NCBI RefSeq assembly: GCF_014490485.1
Contig: NZ_JACTVA010000002.1
Coordinates: 214,300 to 278,299 of the forward strand
DNA: 64,000 bases
Direction: 5' to 3'
DNA from: Teichococcus aerophilus
GTDB taxonomy: Bacteria; Pseudomonadota; Alphaproteobacteria; Acetobacterales; Acetobacteraceae
Part shown: piece by piece, positions 17,569-24,814 of the stretch
Layout of the letters: every line of letters starts with the position of its first letter
How positions within the stretch are numbered: position 1 is the stretch's first letter
Made by a program: the position numbers and the translations under genes
Notes under the pieces: model-generated
The model's input: only the letters and a program-made list of their open reading frames with translations
Told to the model about the DNA's origin: nothing
Databases searched by the model: none

Positions 17569-18289
17569 TCTGTCGATCCATGATATCGACGCCAGCTACG
17601 GGGCGGTGCGCGCGCTGGATGGCGTCTCGCTGGAGGTGAATACCGGAGAGACGGTGGCGCTGCTGGGCACCAACGGCAATGGCAAGACCACCCTGATGCG
17701 CTGCATCCTCGGCCTGCTGCGGCCGAGCAGCGGACGGATCGTCGTGACGATCGATGGTGTCTCGACCGACCTGGTAGGCCTGCCCGCCGAGGCGATCGTC
17801 GATCTTGGCATCGCGCTGGTGCCGGAAGGGCGGCGATTGTTTCCACGCCTATCGGTGGAGGAGAATCTGCTGCTGGGCGCCTATCGCAGCGCGGCCCGGG
17901 CCAGCATCTCGCGCAACCTGGAGTTCTGCTACGGCGCCTTTCCCAGACTGAAGGAGCGGCGCAAGCAGCCGGTGGGCAGCATGAGCGGCGGCGAGCAGCA
18001 GATGGTGGCCCTTGGCAGGGCCGTGATGTGCGCACCGAAGATCTTGTTGATCGACGAGCCCTCCGTCGGCCTCGCGCCGATCCTGGTAGCCCGCACTATC
18101 GAGAAGATCGCGGAGCTGAAGGAGAAGCTGGGCCTGACGGTGCTGATGGCCGAGCAGAACTTCCACCAGGCCATTCGCATAGCCGACCGTGGCTACGTGC
18201 TGGTGCACGGGCGCGTGGAGTTCTGCGGAGACTCTCCGGCTGCGCTGGGCGATAGCGATCTTGTCCGTAAATTCTATCTGGGACTCTAG
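17558..18289 (+). CDS. ABC ATP-binding protein, LivF-like (TTG start)
   Basis: 243 residues from a TTG codon that overlaps the end of livG by 11 bases. Walker A is GTNGNGKTT, the signature is SMSGGEQQM, Walker B is KILLIDEPSVGLAP, and the H-loop is MAEQNF. The region after Walker A (IVVTIDGVSTDLVGL) is slightly longer than in standard LivF. All conserved residues are present, so this is probably the catalytically complete half of the ATPase dimer. Confidence 0.93.
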   Translation: MAASLSIHDIDASYGAVRALDGVSLEVNTGETVALLGTNGNGKTTLMRCILGLLRPSSGRIVVTIDGVSTDLVGLPAEAIVDLGIALVPEGRRLFPRLSVEENLLLGAYRSAARASISRNLEFCYGAFPRLKERRKQPVGSMSGGEQQMVALGRAVMCAPKILLIDEPSVGLAPILVARTIEKIAELKEKLGLTVLMAEQNFHQAIRIADRGYVLVHGRVEFCGDSPAALGDSDLVRKFYLGL

Positions 18290-18291
18290 CC

Positions 18292-19182
18292 ATGGCCGCG
18301 CTGCAAGGATGGACGCTGGGCTGGATCGGTGCCGGCCGCATGGGGACGCCGCTGTGCCGGCGGCTACTGGCAGCCGGCGCAACAATGTGGGTCACGGATA
18401 CCGACCCCGCGCGCGTGGAGGCACTGGCCAAGGAAGGTGCGAACGCAGCCGCCACGGCCGCTGCGGTGGCAGAGCAAGCCGCCATCATTCTCTCCATGGT
18501 ACCGAATGATCTCGCACTCCTGGCCGTCGCCCGCGATGTGGCGGAGACGATCCGCCCTGGCCAGGTCTTCATCGACCTCAGCACGGTTTCTCCCGCCGCA
18601 TCGGCGAGAGTTGCCGAGTTGATGGCCGCGCGTGGGGCCGACTACCTGCGCTGCCCGGTTTCCGGCAGCACCAGCACGGCGGCGACGGGGAACCTGACGT
18701 TGTTCCTCTCCGGCCCAGACGCCGCGATGGACCGGTGCGAAGCGCTGCTGGCCGTGCTGGGCCGGGAGGTGTTGCGCTGTGGTGCCGGCGAGGAAGCCAG
18801 GGCGGTCAAGCTGATGGTCAACCTCGTGGTCGCGCTGACGCCCGCCATCATCGGCGAGGCATTGGCCTTTGGCGGGCGGTTGGGGCTGGAATGGGATGCC
18901 ATGCTTGATGCGCTGTCGCGCAGCGTCGCCGGTTCGCCGCTGCTGGCCTACAAGGTCGACATGCTGAAGGCGCGGGATTGGACGCCGGCGGCCGATGTCG
19001 ACCTCGTCGCCAAGGATGTCGACCTGGCCCTGGCCGTGGGGTTGCGGGAAGGCGCACCGATGCCATTCTCGGCCCTCGCCCGCCAGTTCGCCGCCGCCTA
19101 CCAGACGAGTGGCGAGGGTGGGTTGGATTTCTTCCGTGTCGCCACCTGGCCCGAGCGGCTGCTGGCCAACAATCCCCGCTGA
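18292..19182 (+). CDS. NAD(P)-dependent beta-hydroxyacid dehydrogenase (HIBADH family)
   Basis: 296 residues. A Rossmann N-terminus (WIGAGRMGTPLCRRL), the substrate motif DLSTVSPAASARVAEL, then PVSGSTSTAATGNLTLF, and the catalytic lysine in ARAVKLMVNLV are all present. Family members reduce or oxidise 3-hydroxyisobutyrate, tartronate semialdehyde or related short hydroxyacids. It starts 2 bases after livF and is part of the same transcript. The specific substrate cannot be assigned. Confidence 0.9.
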   Translation: MAALQGWTLGWIGAGRMGTPLCRRLLAAGATMWVTDTDPARVEALAKEGANAAATAAAVAEQAAIILSMVPNDLALLAVARDVAETIRPGQVFIDLSTVSPAASARVAELMAARGADYLRCPVSGSTSTAATGNLTLFLSGPDAAMDRCEALLAVLGREVLRCGAGEEARAVKLMVNLVVALTPAIIGEALAFGGRLGLEWDAMLDALSRSVAGSPLLAYKVDMLKARDWTPAADVDLVAKDVDLALAVGLREGAPMPFSALARQFAAAYQTSGEGGLDFFRVATWPERLLANNPR

Positions 19183-19186
19183 GGAC

Positions 19187-19564
19187 ATGATGATGCAGGA
19201 CGAGATCAGGGCACTCGAAGCGCGGCGCTATGCCGCCATGAAGGCCGGCGATACCGCGGCGCTAGGGGCGTTGCTCTCCGCGCAGTTGGTCTACTCGCAT
19301 TCGGATGCCACGCAGGATTCGGCTGAAAGCTACTTGGCCACACTGACCGATGGCAGCCTGCGCTACCATGACATTCGGTTCGAGACAAAGAGCGTGGTCG
19401 CGGCGGGCCCGGACGCGGCCGTCGCCCTCGGCACCATGAGCGCCGACATCACGCGGAACGGCGCCGACAAGAGCATCGCCGCGATGACCTGCGCGGTCTG
19501 GGCACGGGAGGCCGGCACGTGGCGGCTTCTGGCCTACCAGCCGACCGCAATGCCCCGGACATAG
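19187..19564 (+). CDS. NTF2-like (SnoaL/DUF4440) small protein
   Basis: 125 residues. The cone-shaped NTF2 fold is suggested by the N-terminal helix EIRALEARRYAAMKAGDTAAL, then LVYSHSDATQDSAESYLATL and the closing strand TWRLLAYQPTAM. Three ATGs in a row (19187-19195) leave the start uncertain by two residues. Such proteins are isomerases, dehydratases or ligand binders of ring compounds; being last but one in a catabolic operon fits an accessory enzyme. Function is not assigned. Confidence 0.8.
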   Translation: MMMQDEIRALEARRYAAMKAGDTAALGALLSAQLVYSHSDATQDSAESYLATLTDGSLRYHDIRFETKSVVAAGPDAAVALGTMSADITRNGADKSIAAMTCAVWAREAGTWRLLAYQPTAMPRT

Positions 19565-19575
19565 GACACCGACCG

Positions 19576-20610
19576 ATGAGCGACATTCTCCTCCCCACCA
19601 CCGTGGTCGGCAGCTACCCGCAGCCGGATTGGCTGGTCGACCGCAACGTCCTGGCGCAGAACCTGGTGCCGCGTGTGCGCATGAAGCAGATGTGGCGCGT
19701 CGCCGAAGATGCGCTGGAGCAGGCGCAGGACGACGCCACGCTGGTGGCGATCCGCGACATGGAGCGGGCCGGGATCGACATCGTGACCGATGGCGAGATC
19801 CGCCGCGAAAGCTACTCCAACCGCTTCGCCCTGGCGCTGGATGGCGTGGATGTAGACAACCCCGCCCGCACCATGGGCCGCGCCGGCAAGGAGACGCTGG
19901 TGCCCCGCGTCGTTGGCGCCATTCGCCGGAACCGGCCGGTGGAAGTCCGGGATGTCGAGTTCCTGGTCGCCAACACGGATAAGCGGACCAAGATCACCTT
20001 GCCTGGGCCGTTCACCTTGTCCCAGCAGGCTTCCGACGAATTCTACAAGGACGAGGAGGCATTGGCGATGGCCTATGCCGCCGCCGTGAACGAGGAAGCG
20101 AAGGATCTGCGCCGCGCGGGCGTCAACGTCATCCAGTTCGATGAGCCCTGGATGCAGGCGCGGCCGGATGCTGCCGCGCGCTTCGGGGTGAAAGCCCTGA
20201 ACCGGGCCCTGGAAGGCCTGGATGGCGACACCGTGGTGCATCTCTGTTTCGGCTATGCCGCCGTGGTGAAGGACAAGCCCTCGGGGTATTCCTTCCTGCC
20301 GCAGCTGGCGGATTGCACGGCGGCGCAGATTTCCATTGAGGCCGCTCAGCCGAAGCTCGACCTCTCCGTGCTGGACGAGTTGCCCAACAAGACCATCATG
20401 CTGGGCGTTATCGACCTCGGCAGCGAGAGCGTGGAGACCGCGGAGATGGTGGCGGAACGTATCCGTGCCGGCCTGCGGCGGCTTCCGGCCGAACGGCTGG
20501 TCCTGGCGCCGGATTGCGGCATGAAGTACCTGCCCCGCCCCCGCGCCTTCGCCAAGTTGCAGGCGCTGGCTGCGGGTGCCGCGATCGTGCGGCGCGAGTT
20601 GCAGGGCTAG
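19576..20610 (+). CDS. MetE-core (cobalamin-independent methionine synthase C-terminal family) methyltransferase-like protein
   Basis: 344 residues, one barrel only, so far shorter than full MetE (about 750). The order matches the MetE C-terminal domain: VVGSYPQP, IVTDGEIRRESY, LPGPFTLSQQ, VIQFDEPWM, VVHLCFGYA with the zinc H and C, and APDCGMKYL with the second zinc Cys. Stand-alone members use thiol acceptors and diverse methyl donors. In this operon a role in demethylating a methoxylated substrate is possible but inferred. The TAG stop opens palindromic copy B. Confidence 0.88.
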   Translation: MSDILLPTTVVGSYPQPDWLVDRNVLAQNLVPRVRMKQMWRVAEDALEQAQDDATLVAIRDMERAGIDIVTDGEIRRESYSNRFALALDGVDVDNPARTMGRAGKETLVPRVVGAIRRNRPVEVRDVEFLVANTDKRTKITLPGPFTLSQQASDEFYKDEEALAMAYAAAVNEEAKDLRRAGVNVIQFDEPWMQARPDAAARFGVKALNRALEGLDGDTVVHLCFGYAAVVKDKPSGYSFLPQLADCTAAQISIEAAQPKLDLSVLDELPNKTIMLGVIDLGSESVETAEMVAERIRAGLRRLPAERLVLAPDCGMKYLPRPRAFAKLQALAAGAAIVRRELQG

Positions 20611-20657
20611 AGCAGATCGCCATCAGATGGAATCACCTGATGGCACGACGATGCTCT
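20607..20657. repeat. Nested palindromic intergenic element, copy B
   Basis: Outer arms AGAGCA/TGCTCT (20609-20614 and 20652-20657) enclose a perfect 8-bp stem GCCATCAG/CTGATGGC (20619-20626 and 20637-20644). It aligns with the reverse complement of copy A at 9200-9250. The element begins with the TAG stop of the MetE-like gene. Confidence 0.75.
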
Positions 20658-20672
20658 TCAAGGCAGCAAGCG

Positions 20673-20712
20673 AGAGCAATTGAAGTGAGCTTATGCGAAC
20701 GGAAAATGCTCT
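20673..20712. repeat. Second AGAGCA-bounded element next to copy B
   Basis: AGAGCA at 20673-20678 and TGCTCT at 20707-20712 bound a 40-base A/T-rich core with GAAGTGAGCTTATGCGAACG. It uses the same end motif as copies A and B but has a different core, so a second repeat type of the same class probably sits in tandem. The element ends 3 bases before the convergent ogt gene. Confidence 0.55.
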
Positions 20713-20715
20713 TGC

Positions 20716-21249
20716 CTATGGTGGGCTGTTGGCCTGTACGGAGGCGGCTTCATGGGCCAGCAGCCATCGCTTGCGGTCCAGACCGCCGGCATAGCCGGTC
20801 AGGCTGCCGCTGCTGCCGACCAGGCGATGGCACGGCACGATGATGTTCAGCGGGTTGGCGGCGTTGGCGTGCCCGATGGCCCGGGCGTGCCGCAGCAGGC
20901 CGAGTTGCAGTCCGAAGGCGTGGTAGCTGGTTGGCTGGCCGGGCGGGATGGTGCGCAGCGCTTGCCAGACCCTCGCCTGGAAGGCGGTGCCGCCCGTCTG
21001 TATCGGCAATCCATCCAGCGCGCGGGTATGGCCGGCGAAATAGGCCTGGAAGGCGTCCTGGAACGCAGGGCTCGTCGCGCTGGCGGTGAGGGTGAAGGCC
21101 CCGCTGCCGTAATGCTGGCGGAGCAGCCTGGGCAGCCTCTCCCTGCCATCGGCCCATTCCGCAGCGCGCAACGCACCGGCCGCATCCACGATCAGCAGCA
21201 GGGTGCCGATGGGTGTCGGCACCTCCTGCTCCAGCAAGGCGAGGGTCAT
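20716..21249 (-). CDS. ogt: Methylated-DNA--[protein]-cysteine S-methyltransferase
   Basis: 177 residues. The suicide Cys is C140 in NIIVPCHRLVG, followed by GYAGGLDRKRWLLAHE; the N-terminal ribonuclease-H-like domain and GTAFQARVWQALRTIPPG are typical. It removes O6-alkyl groups from guanine. It overlaps the alkB stop by four bases (ATGA) and is the last gene of a repair operon that also has Ada with its own C-terminal methyltransferase, so two O6-alkylguanine activities are encoded. Confidence 0.95.
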   Translation of the reverse strand: MTLALLEQEVPTPIGTLLLIVDAAGALRAAEWADGRERLPRLLRQHYGSGAFTLTASATSPAFQDAFQAYFAGHTRALDGLPIQTGGTAFQARVWQALRTIPPGQPTSYHAFGLQLGLLRHARAIGHANAANPLNIIVPCHRLVGSSGSLTGYAGGLDRKRWLLAHEAASVQANSPP

Positions 21250-21893
21250 GCGGCGCGGCGGAACGTCATGTTGATGCGGTAGGCGCCCAGGCGGGGATGC
21301 TGCCCGTCCTTCAGCGGCATGACGCCGTGATAGGCCAGCCGGGCCTTGCCGCCCCAGACGGCGATGTCGCCGTGATGCAGTTGCACCCTATCCTGCGGGT
21401 CCGTCCGTTCCAGGCCACCGAACAGGAAGGTCGCCGGCAGGCCCAGGGAGACCGAGACGATCGGCGCGGAGAAATCCGCTTCGTTCTTATCCTGATGCAG
21501 GGACAGTTTCGACCCCGGCGCGTAGCGATTGATCAGGCAGGCATCCGGGCTGAAATCCTCGAAGCCGCCTGCCGCGGCAGCGCGCCGGGCCAGGTCCATG
21601 AAGACCGCGGGCATGGCCGGCCATGTATGGCCGGTTTCCGGGTCCTGGGACTGGTAGCGATAACCGCGCCGGTCACTGACCCAGCCATAGGTGCCGCAAT
21701 TGGTCAGCGCGACGGACATGGTGAAGCCGCCGGGCGTGACCATGTGGCGGAAGGGCGCGGCCTGCGCGACTTGCTCGATACCGGCCAGCAATGCGTCTTC
21801 CTGAGGAAGCGCGAAGCCCTGCAACAGCGTCAGGCCCGGCGGTGGGCCGAATAACGGGCCGGCACCGCCGCTGTGCGTCTTAGCGCGCGTCAT
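21246..21893 (-). CDS. alkB: Alpha-ketoglutarate-dependent DNA/RNA demethylase AlkB
   Basis: 215 residues, the normal AlkB length. The iron ligands are H133, D135 (LHQDKNE) and H189 (YHGV), and the 2OG-binding arginines are R206 and R212 in YRINMTFR. The nucleotide-recognition lid with TNCGTYGW and GYRYQ is present. It oxidatively removes methyl groups from 1-methyladenine and 3-methylcytosine. It sits between the 2OG oxygenase gene (14-base overlap) and ogt. Confidence 0.96.
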   Translation of the reverse strand: MTRAKTHSGGAGPLFGPPPGLTLLQGFALPQEDALLAGIEQVAQAAPFRHMVTPGGFTMSVALTNCGTYGWVSDRRGYRYQSQDPETGHTWPAMPAVFMDLARRAAAAGGFEDFSPDACLINRYAPGSKLSLHQDKNEADFSAPIVSVSLGLPATFLFGGLERTDPQDRVQLHHGDIAVWGGKARLAYHGVMPLKDGQHPRLGAYRINMTFRRAA

Positions 21894-22593
21894 GGAAGAT
21901 GATGCCCAAAGTGTGCCGGTGCCCGCTGCGCACCGTGCTGACCCCGTGGCGCATGTTCACGCGATAGCTGCCGCGCGTACCCTGTACCGGCCGGTGGTGT
22001 ACCGCGAACGCCACAGCATCGCCGCGCCTCAGCGGTACCACCTCCGCCCGCGATTGCATGCGGGGGCGCTGTTCGGTCAGCACGAACTCGCCGCCGGTGA
22101 AGTCCTTTCCAGGCTCGGACAGCAGGATGGCGACCTGGATGGGAAAAGCGATATCGCCGTAAAGATCCTGGTGCAGGCAGTTGTAGTCGCCAGCGCCATA
22201 TTGCAGCAGCAACGGCGTCGGCCTTTGCTGGCCGGCCTGATGGCACGTCTCCACGAAGGTCTGGTGCTCGGCCGGGTAGCGGGTTTCGATGCCCATCCGT
22301 TCGTTCCAGCCATTGGCCACCGGTGCCAGCCTTGCGTACAGGGCGGTCCGCAGCGTGCCGATCGGGTCCGGCAGCGGATAGCGGAAATACCGGTACTCGC
22401 CTTTGCCGAAGCCATGCCGGGCCATGATGATGTGGCTGCGGAAATGCGCTTCCTCGGCATACAGCGCGGCCAGGCGCCGGCATGTCGCGGCATCCAGCAG
22501 GTTCGGCAGCACGGCGGCACCTTGCCGCTCCAGCTGCGTCGCCGCCGCGGCCCAGTCGATGCTGCCGGCGGCGGGCGGGGAATGGATGTTCAG
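21880..22593 (-). CDS. 2OG-Fe(II) oxygenase of an Ada-linked type, probable CTG start
   Basis: 237 residues from a CTG at 22593 that overlaps the ada stop (CTGA). The 2OG-oxygenase core is clear: H141/D143 in NCLHQDLYGD, FPIQVAILLSEPG, the GDAVAF strand, a distal H199 or H200, and R207 or R211 for 2OG. No ATG or GTG occurs in frame between the ada stop and the start of the conserved region, while AAGGAGG lies 7 bases before the CTG. Such proteins occur beside ada in other bacteria, but their substrate (DNA base or protein) is not established to my knowledge. Coding and fold are firm; the start is inferred. Confidence 0.82.
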   Translation of the reverse strand: MNIHSPPAAGSIDWAAAATQLERQGAAVLPNLLDAATCRRLAALYAEEAHFRSHIIMARHGFGKGEYRYFRYPLPDPIGTLRTALYARLAPVANGWNERMGIETRYPAEHQTFVETCHQAGQQRPTPLLLQYGAGDYNCLHQDLYGDIAFPIQVAILLSEPGKDFTGGEFVLTEQRPRMQSRAEVVPLRRGDAVAFAVHHRPVQGTRGSYRVNMRHGVSTVRSGHRHTLGIIFHDAR

Positions 22594-23669
22594 GACACGC
22601 CCTCCTTTTGCAGCAGCGCCTGCTTCCGCTCGACACCCCAGCGGTAGCCGGACAGGGCGCCGTCGTTGCGGACCACCCTGTGGCAGGGAATGGCGACCGC
22701 CAGCGCATTCGCGCCACAGGCCTGGGCGACGGCGCGGGCCGAGCCGGGGGCGCCGATCCGCCGGGCGACCTCGGCATAGCTGACGGTGCTGCCGGCCGGC
22801 ACCTGCCGCAACACCTGCCACACACGCTGCTGGAACACCGTGCCGCGCACGTCCAACGGCAGTTCCAGCCCCAGCGCCGGCGCCTCGACAAAGCCGACCA
22901 CCTGGGCGACCAGGGCTTCGAAACCCGCATCTCCGCCAATCAGCCGCGCCTGCGGGAAACGGTCCTGCAGATCGCGCGCCAGGGCATCGGGCTCGTCCCC
23001 CAGCAGGATGGCACAGATGCCACGCGCGCTCCGCGCCACCAGGATCGAGCCGAGCGAGCATTCGCCGACAGCGAAGTGGATGTCCGTATTGGTGCCGCCG
23101 GAGCGGTAGTCGCTCGGGGTCATTCCCAGCATGTCGTCCACCGCCTCGTAGAAGCGCCCGTTGGAATTGAAACCGGCACCGTAGATCGCCGATGTGACGC
23201 TGGCGGCCTGGTTCGCCAGTTCGGCACGCACACGCTGGGCGCGGTGCGCCTGGGCGTAGGCCTTGGGCGTCAGGCCGGTGGCCGCCTTGAACAGGCGATG
23301 GAAGTGGGAGGGGCTGAGGCCCGCCTTCGCGGCCAGTTGCTCCAGCGAGGGTACTTCCTCAGCCGCCTCGATGAAGCGGCAGGTCTCGGCCACGATGGCG
23401 GCGTGCCCGGCCTGCAGGCCAGGTTGCTCCGGCTTGCAGCGCTGGCAGGGGCGGTAGCCAGCCTGGCGGGCATCGGCGCAGGTCAGGAACAGCGTGACAT
23501 TCTGCGGCTTCGCCAACCGGGATGGGCAGGATGGGCGGCAGAACACGCCGGTCGTCCGCACGGCGTAAACAAAGCTGCCATCTGCCGTCCCGTCGCGGTT
23601 CATCACCTGGGCCCAGCGTGGGTCCTGCTCGGTGCCGGCTCTCTCCAGGGTCTCCGTGATTCTCGCCAT
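22590..23669 (-). CDS. ada: Bifunctional Ada: methyl-sensing AraC-type activator and O6-methylguanine methyltransferase
   Basis: 359 residues, full length. The zinc/methyl-acceptor cysteines C44, C48, C75 and C78 match E. coli C38, C42, C69 and C72. An AraC helix-turn-helix spans about 105-190 (SPSHFHRLFKAATGLTPKAY), and the C-terminal suicide C329 is in AIPCHRVV. Methylation of C44 turns Ada into an activator of its own operon. A matching Ada box lies 82 bases upstream. It is the first of four coupled repair genes. Confidence 0.96.
   Translation of the reverse strand: MARITETLERAGTEQDPRWAQVMNRDGTADGSFVYAVRTTGVFCRPSCPSRLAKPQNVTLFLTCADARQAGYRPCQRCKPEQPGLQAGHAAIVAETCRFIEAAEEVPSLEQLAAKAGLSPSHFHRLFKAATGLTPKAYAQAHRAQRVRAELANQAASVTSAIYGAGFNSNGRFYEAVDDMLGMTPSDYRSGGTNTDIHFAVGECSLGSILVARSARGICAILLGDEPDALARDLQDRFPQARLIGGDAGFEALVAQVVGFVEAPALGLELPLDVRGTVFQQRVWQVLRQVPAGSTVSYAEVARRIGAPGSARAVAQACGANALAVAIPCHRVVRNDGALSGYRWGVERKQALLQKEGVS
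22601..22607 (-). promoter_or_regulatory. Ribosome-binding site for the CTG-started 2OG oxygenase
   Basis: AAGGAGG on the minus strand inside the last codons of ada, 7 bases before the CTG at 22593. The strength and spacing argue that translation starts there, coupled to ada termination. Confidence 0.55.
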
Positions 23670-23750
23670 GACGTCGCGTCCCTTTGTCCTCTATCGTCGC
23701 CTCGATGTCCCGATCTCTAGGCGGGGCGGGCGGAGGACACACTCCGGTGC

Positions 23751-23763
23751 TTGCTTTCAAATT
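23751..23763 (-). promoter_or_regulatory. Ada box upstream of ada
   Basis: On the minus strand the site reads AATTTGAAAGCAA: an A-box AAT, six bases, and a B-box GCAA, the arrangement of the E. coli ada promoter. A possible -10 (TAGAGAT, 23719-23713) lies about 31 bases downstream. The A-box is also part of a 6-bp inverted repeat AATTCC/GGAATT (23760-23765 and 23772-23777). Autoregulation of the repair operon by methylated Ada is inferred. Confidence 0.65.
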
Positions 23764-23803
23764 CCGATATGGGAATTCGGGGCGGCAACCGGCAGGTCGC
23801 AGC

Positions 23804-24751
23804 CTAGCCCTCCTGCAAGGGGTGGCGGTAGATGCCGGTGCGGGCGACGCCATCCGTGCCGATGACGCCGCGATACATGCCCTGGCAATTGAACGGCAAG
23901 GCAACCTGTCCTGACGCATCGATCGCGATCAGGCCGCCCGAACCACCGAGCTTGCCCAGTTCCTCCACCACGGCTTCGGCGGCGGCTTCCAGCGCGTCGC
24001 CCCGATGCCGCATTCGTGCGGCAATCTCATGCGCGGCGGCCCAGCGGATGAAGTACTCGCCGTGACCGGTGGCGGAGACGGCGCAGGTTTCGTTGTCCGC
24101 CCAGGTGCCGGCGCCGAAGACGGGGCTGTCGCCGATCCGCCCCGGCAGCTTGGCTGTCATGCCGCCCGTGGAGGTGGCGGCCGCCAGGTTGCCGTGCCGG
24201 TCCCGCGCCACGGCGCCTACCGTGCCATGCTTGGCGGCATCGTCCCGCGTATCGGGCGCCGTGGAAGCCTGCCGGGCCAGCTCGTTCTGCAAAGCCTGCC
24301 AGCGGCCCGGGGTATGGAAATAGGCGGGCGGCGCGAAGGCGATGCCGTGCTGTTGGCAGAAATCCAGGGCACCCTGCCCCACCAGCAGCACGTGCTCGGA
24401 CTGCTCCATCACCGCGCGGGCCGCCAGGATGGGGTTACGCGGCCCGCTGATGCCGGCCACGGCCCCGGCGGCGCGATCCTGCCCCTGCATGACCGCGGCA
24501 TCCATCTCCTGCGTGCCGGCACGGGTGAACACGGCCCCGCGGCCCGCATTGAAGAGCGGGTTGTCTTCCAGGGCCATCACGGCGGCCGTCACGGCATCCA
24601 GGGCCGTGCCGCCATCCGCCAGCACCTGGTGCCCGGCCTTCAGGCTATCCCGCAGCCCCGCATGGTATCCGGCCTCGGCTTCCGGCGTCATGGCCTCGGG
24701 CCGCATGGTGCCGGCGCCACCATGGATGGCGAGGGTGAAGTGTTCCATCAT
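23804..24751 (-). CDS. Isoaspartyl peptidase / L-asparaginase (Ntn-hydrolase)
   Basis: 315 residues. The autocleavage site with nucleophile T177 is in KHGTVGAVA, preceded by a variable linker, and the beta-subunit motifs TSTGGMTAKLPGRIGDSP and SATGHGEYFIR bind substrate. The N-terminal LAIHGGAGTM and NAGRGAVFT are diagnostic. It cleaves isoaspartyl peptide bonds and asparagine in the cytoplasm. It lies upstream of ada on the same strand with a 134-base gap and is not obviously tied to repair. Confidence 0.94.
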   Translation of the reverse strand: MMEHFTLAIHGGAGTMRPEAMTPEAEAGYHAGLRDSLKAGHQVLADGGTALDAVTAAVMALEDNPLFNAGRGAVFTRAGTQEMDAAVMQGQDRAAGAVAGISGPRNPILAARAVMEQSEHVLLVGQGALDFCQQHGIAFAPPAYFHTPGRWQALQNELARQASTAPDTRDDAAKHGTVGAVARDRHGNLAAATSTGGMTAKLPGRIGDSPVFGAGTWADNETCAVSATGHGEYFIRWAAAHEIAARMRHRGDALEAAAEAVVEELGKLGGSGGLIAIDASGQVALPFNCQGMYRGVIGTDGVARTGIYRHPLQEG

Positions 24752-24814
24752 GCTCTCTCTTCCAGATCGGTCGGGGCCGACGTCACGTTGCCCGTGCGAG
24801 CCCTGCGCGCCTTG

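Noticed and set aside
21880..23061. An ATG-started 393-codon version of the 2OG oxygenase gene
   Set aside because: Its first 156 codons run antiparallel in frame choice to the well-defined ada gene and give arginine/glycine-rich nonsense; the conserved region begins only after the ada stop.
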